Origin: Fidelibacterota bacterium
Lineage (GTDB): Bacteria; Marinisomatota; Marinisomatia; SCGC-AAA003-L08; GCA-002719095
Direction of reading: 5' to 3'
Length of the DNA stretch: 52,982 nt
NCBI GenBank assembly: GCA_002705575.1
Contig: PAHI01000038.1
Span: 1 to 52,982 of the forward strand
The position numbers were made by a program, and so were the translations under genes. This document shows, piece by piece, positions 16,037 to 25,041 of this stretch. The stretch's first letter is position 1. Each line of letters starts with the position of its first letter. The notes beneath the pieces were generated by a model. The model was given only the letters and a program-made list of their open reading frames with translations. It was not told the origin of the DNA and did not search any database.

Positions 16037-19000
16037 TAAAAATCAAACAATAATTTGAAATAATGTTTTCCATCAGAAAAACTACTATTATTAGAGTTAT
16101 GATATTCATAATTGACTGCTAAGGGATACGAATAAAAATTATATCCAAATAATCTAACCTCTAATCCTACAGATGTTTTAAAATCTTCCATAGCTACATT
16201 ATTAATACTACCATTAAATAGATTGCCTGCCTGTAATACAATACCCATAGTTGAATGCCTTAAAATAGAAGATAATAACGGTATGTTTTTATTAATAAAT
16301 AATGGGGAACGAATATAAAAACTCTGAATTAACTTCCTACTACCAATCAAACTCTCATCATAATAGGTATATCCTTTTAAACCAGGCATGCCTCCACCAT
16401 GAAAAAAGAAAAAATCATCTATATTTTCATTAGATAGATAGCCTATCAATGTATTTGAGCACAAACTTATATTCTGTTCATCTAAAAGCCAATATTTATT
16501 AAAAACAAAATCTAACCTAGCTGTATTATTAGGATCTAAAAAAGCTCCCCAAGTACCAGAATCTTCATAAACTCCAAAACCATTAGCAAAATCATTTAAT
16601 TCATATGAAATTTTTAAATCCAAGTCATAACCATTAGAAGGAAGCATATTTTTTATATATTTATTTTTCTTTTTTGCATATTTATATTGAATCCAGAATA
16701 TATGAGCTCTATAATAATCATATGAAAAGTCACCGTTTAGATAATCAAATTCATTATTAAATTCATTAGTCTGATACTGAGTCTGATTAAGAGTAGTCCT
16801 ATAATTATTAAATTGATAGTTTACCCAAATTTTATGCTTGCCTGGAATTGTCTTCAATTTAGAATTGATATAAAATTTAGTACCAATATCTAACGAAAAT
16901 AGATTAAACAAAAATTTATTATCAATTGTATAGTTGTCATCAATCTGACCTGATGATAATGGATAAAATTCTGACTGAGATTCGTTTCTTGATATCCAAA
17001 ACAAATTAACATATGGAGTATGTGAATAATTTTTATTTTCAAAGATTATAAAAAAATCAATATCATTTTTTTTATTTGCACCAAAACCAGAAAATATAGA
17101 TAGTTTATCTAATACATCATTAGCAAAAAAATATGCACCTGGCTTAATATATCCATAATCAAAAAATATTCTTGGCATTATCATCATTTGCAAATCATTT
17201 GGATTATAGTCTTTATATTCAATATCCTTTCTTTCTGATTTGGTATCCTTATCAGATTGAACAATATTGCTGGTATTGATATAATTATCACCTATAAATT
17301 TCTTCCATTGCTGATGATTATAATTATATAAACTAGCACTATCCGACATCGATTTTGTAACATCATTCAAATATGTTTGCGATATATAATCAACACTTTT
17401 TCTAAATGACATTACATTATTAATCAAAGCGAGCCTATATCCTCCATTATCAAAAACAGAAAAAGCAAGGGCACCATTTGAAGATAGTGCAGGATAGAAT
17501 GCCCCACCACGTAGTTTAGTCACATAATGACTTGCAACAAGATTGTCCATTGAATGAGAATTTGAATCCATACAATATAAATTAAAAATACCATCTCTAT
17601 CATCAGCCCATACTAAAATATCAACATTTTGATTATAATTTGGATCTCTTTCATCGATAAAATCTACCAATAATTCTTTTTGATTTTTACCATCAAAAGA
17701 AATAGAATAAACATCTCTTCCATGCAAAGTTGCGGCATCAAACAAAAGTTTTTCTTCTATCCAATCAACACTAAATATTTGAAACCCATCATTATAATTA
17801 GTAATTCTTTTAAAATCCATAGATTCTGAATAATCTGCAATTACTATATTAGATGTCCCATCATATTGGTCTATAGATACAATTTTATTTAATTTATGAT
17901 TATATGCTGTAGAATAAAATCTTTTGCCAAAAGTAAGCCTATCTTCTTTTTCACTATTCAAATTATACTTATATATATCAAAAAACTTTGAGCCATTATT
18001 GTTAGGTAAGCTTATTTTAGAATACACAATAGTACTATCGCTAATCCATGAAGGCTGTCCTCTAACACCTGTAACTATTTTTTCAGACTCTTTATTTTTG
18101 ACATCATATAAATACAAGTCAGTTTTATTAAAAAAGTCATTACCTTTATCTGATAAGTATAGAAGATTCTCACCATTTTCTGACCAAACAGGATTTATAT
18201 TTGAAGTTCCGTCAGTATCTATAAAGAACATATTTAAATTATCAATATTTTTATATATTGCATACTTTTCAATAAGATGACGATTGAAATCTGAAAAAAC
18301 TTCTTTTATATTATCTCCGGAAACTTTTTTAAAAGCTTTATCAAAAGAATATATACTAGCACTTGATAAGGTATGGCTAATATCTTTTAGTATTTGATTT
18401 CCATATTTAGAAACAATATATCTAACAAATGCAAAACCCTGATTGTATACATTTTCATTTCCTATTCCTTTTTTACCAAACGAACTCATTTCATCATAAC
18501 TAAGTAGATTATTATTTATTACTGCATCTCTTAATATCATTTCTCTATGAGAATCAAAAAAATCATAACCAGCCTTATCATACATGTACTGAGCAGTTCC
18601 TTCAGCAAACCATGGTGGAACCGTTGCGCCAGGCAAAGGAATCGATATTAATTGATTTGGATACCCATAAAGGACATCTCTTCTTCTTTCATCTTCATAT
18701 TCTATGGTTTGCAAATAAATTCCTGGTATTGATCGAGTAAATTTAAGAGATGCACCTAGCTGAACAATATGGACAAACTCATGAGTAACAACATCTTGAA
18801 TCCATCGATGAGCTCCCCTTAAATCAAAGTCCATAGGTCGCGCCCATACTTCTATTTTATTATTAAAAAAATATGCAGCTCCATTAGAATAATCATCTGT
18901 ATCTTTTATAATAATTGCAGTTTTTGAATCTGGATAATAATTATAGAGAGTAGTTATTGGCTCATAAATTATTTCTGCAACTTTAGAAGCTTCTAAAGCT

Positions 19001-19134
19001 GATCGCTCAGTCTCTGGATGGAAATAAAAAATAAAATGCTCAGTTTCAAAAAATTTCCAATCTAGTTCAGAATGATTATCCCAAGACTGGAACATCCCAA
19101 ATGAAAATAAAACAGCCAAATAAAAAATTCTCAT
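16036..19134 (-). CDS. Peptidase-MA-like protease with TolB-type propeller and outer-membrane barrel
   Basis: A three-part secreted protein of 1032 residues. After a signal peptide (about 1-16), residues 25-260 resemble the peptidase_MA/gluzincin family: HEFVHIVQ at 118 provides the zinc-binding HExxH and WFAEGTAQY at 175 the third ligand Glu. Residues of about 300-610 hold repeated TolB/WD40-like propeller blades (NPVWSENGENLLYLSDKGN, PSWISDSTIVYSK, YDGTSNIVIADY, WADDRDGIFNLYCMD). The C-terminal 380 residues alternate aromatic and polar residues, contain GGMPGLKGYTYYDESLIGSRK and end in Phe, as outer-membrane beta-barrels of the BamA/surface-antigen type do. Likely outer-membrane anchored; the substrate is unknown. 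The start overlaps the upstream gene's stop by 4 bases. Confidence 0.82.
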   Translation of the reverse strand: MRIFYLAVLFSFGMFQSWDNHSELDWKFFETEHFIFYFHPETERSALEASKVAEIIYEPITTLYNYYPDSKTAIIIKDTDDYSNGAAYFFNNKIEVWARPMDFDLRGAHRWIQDVVTHEFVHIVQLGASLKFTRSIPGIYLQTIEYEDERRRDVLYGYPNQLISIPLPGATVPPWFAEGTAQYMYDKAGYDFFDSHREMILRDAVINNNLLSYDEMSSFGKKGIGNENVYNQGFAFVRYIVSKYGNQILKDISHTLSSASIYSFDKAFKKVSGDNIKEVFSDFNRHLIEKYAIYKNIDNLNMFFIDTDGTSNINPVWSENGENLLYLSDKGNDFFNKTDLYLYDVKNKESEKIVTGVRGQPSWISDSTIVYSKISLPNNNGSKFFDIYKYNLNSEKEDRLTFGKRFYSTAYNHKLNKIVSIDQYDGTSNIVIADYSESMDFKRITNYNDGFQIFSVDWIEEKLLFDAATLHGRDVYSISFDGKNQKELLVDFIDERDPNYNQNVDILVWADDRDGIFNLYCMDSNSHSMDNLVASHYVTKLRGGAFYPALSSNGALAFSVFDNGGYRLALINNVMSFRKSVDYISQTYLNDVTKSMSDSASLYNYNHQQWKKFIGDNYINTSNIVQSDKDTKSERKDIEYKDYNPNDLQMMIMPRIFFDYGYIKPGAYFFANDVLDKLSIFSGFGANKKNDIDFFIIFENKNYSHTPYVNLFWISRNESQSEFYPLSSGQIDDNYTIDNKFLFNLFSLDIGTKFYINSKLKTIPGKHKIWVNYQFNNYRTTLNQTQYQTNEFNNEFDYLNGDFSYDYYRAHIFWIQYKYAKKKNKYIKNMLPSNGYDLDLKISYELNDFANGFGVYEDSGTWGAFLDPNNTARLDFVFNKYWLLDEQNISLCSNTLIGYLSNENIDDFFFFHGGGMPGLKGYTYYDESLIGSRKLIQSFYIRSPLFINKNIPLLSSILRHSTMGIVLQAGNLFNGSINNVAMEDFKTSVGLEVRLFGYNFYSYPLAVNYEYHNSNNSSFSDGKHYFKLLFDF

Positions 19135-21851
19135 TTAATTACCGCAATTTTAGTAAACATCAAACTCTTATTATTATCTTTTAGTTCTGCGAAATATATA
19201 CCGCTCTTATAATCAACCAAATCTGCAGATATTTCATTAAATTCACTGATATTAAATTCAAAATTAATATCAGTTTCAAAAATATCAATTAAATCACCCT
19301 CAATATCATATATATAGATTCGGGGCCTTAATATTTCAAAGTTTGAAAAAAATCTAAAAGTTGTAAATTCATTTCTAATAGGATTCGGATAATTGTAAAA
19401 CATATCATCATTAGAAGAAGCACTTTGCTGTCTAGGCAATGTATTTGGGTTTACTTGAGGATAATTCCAATCCGTTCCATACTTGCTTGTCCAATAAGTT
19501 TGCTTAGCATTGTATGGAAATATAAATAATCTACTTCCATCAATTAATGCAATTTTATTTACACCCCATTCAGGAACTAACCTAAGCTCTGAATTATAGT
19601 TACTCGCTAATGAATACACTAAAGCTCCATTTATATCAATAATATTTATTATATTTTTATTTTTAAAAATAACCTCAGGACTATCATCATTTAATATATC
19701 AGCAACTAGAATGACATTGTCGAAGTTATCATCAAAATTAACATCGATAGGAAAATTATCAATACTACTTCCATTAGAATTTTTTATATCTAAGGATTGA
19801 CCACTCACAAAAACTATCTCATCCAATCCATCGCCATCAAAATCTCCAACAGAAACACCTTCTAAAGACTCTTCTAGCTGATAATTAGAATTAATATATC
19901 CAAAAACCCCTAGATCGTTTAAGTTGTAATTTAAAAGCATAGAAGAACAATCACCCAAACTATCTTCTGTTAAAAAATAGGCGTTTTCATCAATTGGGGT
20001 GATGTAATAACTTTGACTGCAACTTAAAACACTAGATGCATGCAACAAATCCTGACTAACTGAAGAACAAAAAGGAATCTCTTCATCGTAAAATTGATAA
20101 CAAAATTCATTGTTTTCAATATAGTAAATACATGCTACATCGTTCAATAATCCAGAACCTATAACATTAACTTGATTTTCAGAAAAATATTCTACCTCAA
20201 CACCACTCAAACTATTTTTCTCATAATTAAACGACATATTTTCACTAATTTGACTGAAATTATTTAATTCAATTAAACTTTTTGCATTTGAGCTAGTCTT
20301 TAAATTTGGATTTGTATAATCATTAATTGTAACTGTGCTATAGTTTGGATTATTAAAAAAATATTCACGATTGCCTATTATATTTCCTGCTTCATCAATT
20401 TCACTATACCAAAAATCATACATCCAACCTTTTTGCAATGCATCACAAAGAGATTGACTCCATTGATAGCATTCCTGACCTATATCTATAGCTCCATCAG
20501 CTTCTTTAATATATATAGCTTTGTTGCTGGAATTATTATTTATTCCATAAATATTATCAATTAAGCTTTCATTAATATTCCAAATCAAAATTCCAGAACC
20601 AGGCATAGCATAATCATAATTATCAAAACCTAAAATCACATTAGTTTCAGAGCTAATAGTCATTTTATTTGCAGGAACTAAATTATCTTCGAGAACATCA
20701 AAAAAATACTCAGAATTTAAAATCTCATTTGAATTATATACAAACTCTCTATTTCTTAAACTATCTAAGCCAAAATCATCAAAAACCCAGTTATTTTTAT
20801 TCTCTAACAAAAGGTATTCCTTTTCAGTGATATTAATTTTCTTAAGATCATTAAGATTCAAATAAACTTCACCAGTATTTAAAACCGTATCAAAACTAAC
20901 CCATCCTTTTTTAATTCGATTCCATGGCGATACAGGAGCAGGAATAACTCCATAGCCATTATTAGAGCCATAATCCATCAAGCCAAAAATACCTACCCCA
21001 GGTCTCCCATCATCAGTATTATTCAATACATCTAAATTAATAGCATACCCTAAAAGTAAAGCGAATAGTCCCGTCATTCCAATTTGGTAATTACAATAAT
21101 CTTCTTCCCCATAAAAAAGATCTTCAATAATATCATATTGCACATGATTCATTGTTTCTGGTAAAATAATCCCTCTATCGATATTAAAGCTTTCAATCCA
21201 AGCATTACTAAGCATATCAGAATCGATATATGCACTTGGAATATCATAATTAGTAGGATCAAAAACAGGAAAGGAAATATCCTGACCTACCCCTGCATGA
21301 AAAACAATAAAAAGAACATCCTCATAATTGAGATTAATAGAACCCAAATATTGATCTATATCATTCTTTGATAGTATTATTGCATCTTGAAACAATTGAC
21401 CAATAGCCTGATCGGAATAACTATAATACTTCATTTCTAAAGGAGCTTCATAAACATTATCTAAAACATGATAATCAAAAGTAAAATTACTATTTGAAAC
21501 GGTTGTATAATAATTTTTGACAGCCTGAATTTGATCTTCAAAATAATTTTTATTATGAGGAGGGGGATCTACAATAAATCCATCACATTTACATTTGCTT
21601 TTATCTATGTTTGGTAAAAAACATACTTCATTTTGAATAATTAAATTACTTAATGAATTACTCAAAAAATGACCATCCCCAGTAGTACTTGGATTATCAT
21701 CTAGAGGAAATTCAATCATAATTCCAACAATTTGAGAAAAATCACCTCTATTACTATTACTTGATTTATTTAAAACATTTAATAAATTAAAATTAGCCCC
21801 TAAAAAGGAGCTAATTAAAAATAGTAAACCCAATATTTTTTTATAATTCAA
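19131..21851 (-). CDS. M6-protease-like secreted protein lacking the HExxH site, T9SS-sorted
   Basis: 906 residues. A signal peptide (about 1-19) precedes a region that follows the M6 (immune inhibitor A-like) layout: VGIMIEFP at the start, YFEDQIQAVKNYYTTVSN, and FGLMDYGSNNGYGVIPAPVSPWNRIKKGW near 289-317. Where M6 enzymes have HExxH, this protein has GMTGLFALLLGYAINLD (258-274) with no His, so proteolysis is unlikely. FG-GAP/VCBS-like repeats follow (VGDFDGDGLDEIVFVSG). The last 85 or so residues form a Por sorting domain (YNYPNPIRNEF ... GIYFAELKDNNKSLMFTKIAVIK). Probably exported through T9SS. The gene sits directly after porV, the T9SS shuttle. Confidence 0.8.
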   Translation of the reverse strand: MNYKKILGLLFLISSFLGANFNLLNVLNKSSNSNRGDFSQIVGIMIEFPLDDNPSTTGDGHFLSNSLSNLIIQNEVCFLPNIDKSKCKCDGFIVDPPPHNKNYFEDQIQAVKNYYTTVSNSNFTFDYHVLDNVYEAPLEMKYYSYSDQAIGQLFQDAIILSKNDIDQYLGSINLNYEDVLFIVFHAGVGQDISFPVFDPTNYDIPSAYIDSDMLSNAWIESFNIDRGIILPETMNHVQYDIIEDLFYGEEDYCNYQIGMTGLFALLLGYAINLDVLNNTDDGRPGVGIFGLMDYGSNNGYGVIPAPVSPWNRIKKGWVSFDTVLNTGEVYLNLNDLKKINITEKEYLLLENKNNWVFDDFGLDSLRNREFVYNSNEILNSEYFFDVLEDNLVPANKMTISSETNVILGFDNYDYAMPGSGILIWNINESLIDNIYGINNNSSNKAIYIKEADGAIDIGQECYQWSQSLCDALQKGWMYDFWYSEIDEAGNIIGNREYFFNNPNYSTVTINDYTNPNLKTSSNAKSLIELNNFSQISENMSFNYEKNSLSGVEVEYFSENQVNVIGSGLLNDVACIYYIENNEFCYQFYDEEIPFCSSVSQDLLHASSVLSCSQSYYITPIDENAYFLTEDSLGDCSSMLLNYNLNDLGVFGYINSNYQLEESLEGVSVGDFDGDGLDEIVFVSGQSLDIKNSNGSSIDNFPIDVNFDDNFDNVILVADILNDDSPEVIFKNKNIINIIDINGALVYSLASNYNSELRLVPEWGVNKIALIDGSRLFIFPYNAKQTYWTSKYGTDWNYPQVNPNTLPRQQSASSNDDMFYNYPNPIRNEFTTFRFFSNFEILRPRIYIYDIEGDLIDIFETDINFEFNISEFNEISADLVDYKSGIYFAELKDNNKSLMFTKIAVIK

Positions 21852-23306
21852 TTAATCAATATTCATGTTTAAAGAAAACAGCATTGTATTAGATCTTGGT
21901 TCACCTTTATCACCTAAAATATAGCCCAAATCAAAACCATATTGCCCAAACCTTATACCAGCACCAAGCGTAGGATGCTTTAAACTTCCCTCCTCATCAT
22001 GCAAGTATCCCATCCTCAATGCAAAATTCTCTGTATACCAAAATTCCAAACCTAAACTATACACCATCTCTTCTAATTCCTTTGAAAAACTCCTTTCATC
22101 TCCTGTACCTTTCTCCTTAACTCCTTCATTATTATACAAGCCATATTGAGGATGATTAAAAGGTAAAAACTGATCAGTCTCAATATCAAACTGATAATTA
22201 GCCTCAACCAATTTAAGATCTCCATTACCATCATCTAAAGTAGGTAGAAAATCATCTCCAGAAGTTATACCAGGGATACCATCACCCTCTAAATGAGAGT
22301 ATCCTCCTATTATATTATAATGTTCAGACTCATCTATAGGAGAATTACTATCATTACAATCTAAGAACCTACATCCATTTTCATTATTATCTATCCAGAC
22401 TTGATCTTCACCATTTAAATTATTAGCTGAAACAGGGATATCTCTATCGCCTCCAAGATACCAATCATCAAGCCAACTAGTAAATATTGCTTTATACCAA
22501 GGATCAAAAAAACCTTCCTCATCTGCTGTATCAATAATACCATTTTCATTCCAATCCATTGATTCATATCTCGCTACAAGCATTTTATTTGCATCAAACA
22601 ATAAATTCAATCGCTTAGAATCATCTTCATATATATTTGCGAATATACCCATTTTCATAGTTGTAGGTAGAGGGTCTGCTTGCTGATTATCAACAAAATA
22701 AACTTCAGGACCTATATTAGATATAGCTAAACCTACATTAAATCTTTCAAATTTTTTCAAATACCCAATATCAAAAGCAAAATCTGTAGAATTTGGCTTA
22801 CCACTTTCACCTTCAACAGGATTATCTGCTAGTTTCTGATGAATTATTTTAACATTAAATCCCCAAGCAGAATTCTCTGTTATTTTTGAACCATAGCTTG
22901 CTGTTATAGCATACATAAAGCTTCTAAATCTACCAAGAACATCCTGAGATGAATTAGTTTGTATTTGCTCTCCTAAATTAAGAAATATAATATGTCCACC
23001 TACGGTGCCTAACCAAGGAATATGTTCTTTATAACCTACAAACTCATAATATATATCATCAGCAAGACCTGGCAACCAGTTGACATGCATACCTCCATAT
23101 TCTCTCCCGACCTGAAAAGCTAATCCTGCAGGATTATAATATGTTGCATAAACATCTTCCGATTTAGCAACTTGAGCCTCACCTGTAGCAACCGCAGAAG
23201 CACCTGGTGCTATCAATAAAAAAACTGCAGAAGCATCACCTGGGCTAGCTTTTACAAAATTTATAGAAATTATTAACAAAAATATTTTTAAAATTTTATT
23301 TTTCAT
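21852..23306 (-). CDS. porV: PorV-family T9SS outer-membrane protein
   Basis: PorV is the outer-membrane beta-barrel that shuttles type IX cargo. The 484-residue protein has a signal peptide (about 1-20) followed by SPGDASAVFLLIAPGASAVATGEAQVAKSEDVYATYYNPAGLAF, whose elements (GASAVATGEA, YYNPAGLAF) are diagnostic of the PorV/PorQ family. Barrel-like alternation continues to the C-terminus. It is longer than typical PorV. The extra material (residues 249-400) is an acidic insert with DWNENGIIDTADEEG, DNNENGCRFLDCND and DDGNGDL calcium-loop-like stretches. A Shine-Dalgarno AAAAGGAT precedes the ATG. The next gene encodes a sorted cargo-type protein. Confidence 0.85.
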   Translation of the reverse strand: MKNKILKIFLLIISINFVKASPGDASAVFLLIAPGASAVATGEAQVAKSEDVYATYYNPAGLAFQVGREYGGMHVNWLPGLADDIYYEFVGYKEHIPWLGTVGGHIIFLNLGEQIQTNSSQDVLGRFRSFMYAITASYGSKITENSAWGFNVKIIHQKLADNPVEGESGKPNSTDFAFDIGYLKKFERFNVGLAISNIGPEVYFVDNQQADPLPTTMKMGIFANIYEDDSKRLNLLFDANKMLVARYESMDWNENGIIDTADEEGFFDPWYKAIFTSWLDDWYLGGDRDIPVSANNLNGEDQVWIDNNENGCRFLDCNDSNSPIDESEHYNIIGGYSHLEGDGIPGITSGDDFLPTLDDGNGDLKLVEANYQFDIETDQFLPFNHPQYGLYNNEGVKEKGTGDERSFSKELEEMVYSLGLEFWYTENFALRMGYLHDEEGSLKHPTLGAGIRFGQYGFDLGYILGDKGEPRSNTMLFSLNMNID

Positions 23307-23331
23307 AAAAACGTATCCTTTTTTAAATCTT

Positions 23332-23352
23332 ACAATAAAGCATCCTTATTGT
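23332..23352 (-). promoter_or_regulatory. Perfect 7-bp inverted repeat between mlaD and porV
   Basis: ACAATAA and TTATTGT arms are separated by a 7-base loop, in the 51-base gap before porV. There is no T run directly after it on the minus strand, so it is not a standard intrinsic terminator. It could be a processing hairpin or protein site that separates Mla from porV expression. AT-rich sequence makes chance occurrence possible. Confidence 0.3.
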
Positions 23353-23357
23353 TCCAA

Positions 23358-24308
23358 TTAATCTTTTTCTCTCCAACCTTTAATTATATCAGACCAACGA
23401 ATATATTTCCTTGGGTTCTCTTTCATATCTTTAATTAAGATATTGGCATTTTTTGCAATATCAGCATATTCATTATAAAGATATGGATCATTTATAAGCT
23501 TTGAAAAAGTACCATCACCATTATTAAGTTTACTCAATACATCTTTAGCATCATCAGTAATCTGCTCTAAATCTTGAACTCTCATATCAATTTTAACTGA
23601 TGTTCTATATAAATTTTCAAATGCCTCTTTGATTTTATCCATCTCAATTTTAGAACCATCTTCAACAGGCTCAATATTTTGCAGAACTCTCTCAGTTTTC
23701 TCTAAAGTACTTGATAAGCTAGATATTGTATTTCTTATATCATCTATAACTTTTCCATTTTCAACTAAACGAGCAATTTCATCAGTAAATGCTTTTAGAT
23801 TAATTAATATAGGACCTATCCCTCTCTGAATTTCTTCAGGTAATTTACTTGGATTTAATTCAGCAGCACCAGAGACTATAGCTCCATCCATCAATCTTTC
23901 TTTACTCTTTATAGGGCCTCTAACAATCTCAACCCAGTAATCTCCAACAAACAACGGGCTTTTTATTGTAAATAAGGCATCTTTATATAATAATTCATCA
24001 TATTCTTCTTTAATATTAAGAGTTACAAGAGGAATAATATCTGTAGAATTAACACCTCCAATTCTTCCAACTGCTGAGACCTCACCAATAACCAGACCTG
24101 CATATATAACATCGTTACCTTTAGAAAGGCCTAAAATATCCTCAAATTTTACCTTAATTGTAAACCCTTCGTCTATTCGTGCTCCTCTTATATAATTATA
24201 GCCCCACCATAAAAGAATTACTGACAAACATATAAATAATCCATTCCAAAAAGCTGGATTTAGTTTATTATTTTTAATAATAGATTTACTATCTGTTTCG
24301 TACATCAT
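23358..24308 (-). CDS. mlaD: MlaD/MCE-family lipid-transport protein
   Basis: Periplasmic, inner-membrane-anchored MCE protein of a phospholipid ABC transport system. 316 residues: short cytoplasmic N-terminus, one transmembrane helix (about 20-41, WNGLFICLSVILLWWGYNYIRG), then an MCE domain (FTIKVKFEDILGLSKGNDVIYAGLVIGEV ... SPLFVGDYWVEIVRGP) and a helical tail likely to form coiled coils. It follows mlaF by four bases, in an mlaE-mlaF-mlaD order with NrdR upstream. Confidence 0.9.
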   Translation of the reverse strand: MMYETDSKSIIKNNKLNPAFWNGLFICLSVILLWWGYNYIRGARIDEGFTIKVKFEDILGLSKGNDVIYAGLVIGEVSAVGRIGGVNSTDIIPLVTLNIKEEYDELLYKDALFTIKSPLFVGDYWVEIVRGPIKSKERLMDGAIVSGAAELNPSKLPEEIQRGIGPILINLKAFTDEIARLVENGKVIDDIRNTISSLSSTLEKTERVLQNIEPVEDGSKIEMDKIKEAFENLYRTSVKIDMRVQDLEQITDDAKDVLSKLNNGDGTFSKLINDPYLYNEYADIAKNANILIKDMKENPRKYIRWSDIIKGWREKD

Positions 24309-24312
24309 ATAG

Positions 24313-25041
24313 CTAACTAACTCCTCTTATAAAATTACTTATATCAGGCTCATCTATGTTTTTAATGTCAGTTGGGCTTCCATTGAATCTAATTCTGCCA
24401 TCGTCAAGCATAATAACCCTATCTGAAATATCATACACAGTCCTCATATCATGAGTAACAATTATCGATGTTACATTTTCTAATGTATGCAGCTTAGATA
24501 TTAATTTATTTATACTATCAGTCATTATTGGATCAAGGCCTGTGGTTGGCTCATCATACAAAATATATTTAGGTTTAGCTGCAATCGCTCTTGCAATACC
24601 AACCCTTTTTCTCATTCCTCCAGACAACTCAGATGGATATTTATTTTCGCTGCCATTCATACCAACTTCATCTAATGTTTCTAAGACTCTAAAATTAATC
24701 TGCTTATCATTTAAATCAGTCATTTTTTTTAATGCCAACGATATATTTTCACTTACAGTCATCGAATCAAATAAGGCTCCAAATTGAAATACCATAGATA
24801 TTTTAGATCTAATTTTTTCTAAATTTGAAAAACTCGCCTCATTTACAATTTCGTCATCGACAACTACTAATCCAGAATCAGGATAAATCAATCCATTAAA
24901 ATGCTTTAGCAATACACTTTTTCCTATACCACTTTTACCAATAATAGACAAACATTCTCCATCATTAACGTTGAAAGAAATGTTTCTTAAAACACTGTTT
25001 TCAAAAAAAGATTTATTTATATTTTTTAAACTTATAATAAT
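24313..25041 (-). CDS. mlaF: MlaF-type ABC ATPase with a non-AUG (AUU) start
   Basis: Energises the MlaE permease. Walker A GKSGIGKS, Q-loop MVFQFGALFDSM, signature LSGGMRKRVGIARA, Walker B ILYDEPTTGLDP and H-loop VTHDMRT are intact. No ATG or GTG lies upstream of Walker A in frame, and the first TTG would remove the whole first beta-sheet. The frame is nevertheless open to a point inside the mlaE end and encodes a normal ABC N-terminus (IISLKNINKSFFENSVLRNI then SFNVNDGEC). An AGGTGAG Shine-Dalgarno lies 5 bases before ATT at 25041 (8 before the next ATT). I therefore place the start at ATT 25041, giving 242 residues, overlapping mlaE by 10 bases. Which of the two ATT codons is used is uncertain. 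Confidence 0.85.
   Translation of the reverse strand: MIISLKNINKSFFENSVLRNISFNVNDGECLSIIGKSGIGKSVLLKHFNGLIYPDSGLVVVDDEIVNEASFSNLEKIRSKISMVFQFGALFDSMTVSENISLALKKMTDLNDKQINFRVLETLDEVGMNGSENKYPSELSGGMRKRVGIARAIAAKPKYILYDEPTTGLDPIMTDSINKLISKLHTLENVTSIIVTHDMRTVYDISDRVIMLDDGRIRFNGSPTDIKNIDEPDISNFIRGVS

Noticed and set aside
24313..24951. mlaF starting at the internal TTG
   Set aside because: This would begin five residues before Walker A and delete the first beta-sheet that all ABC ATPases need; the missing part is encoded directly upstream.
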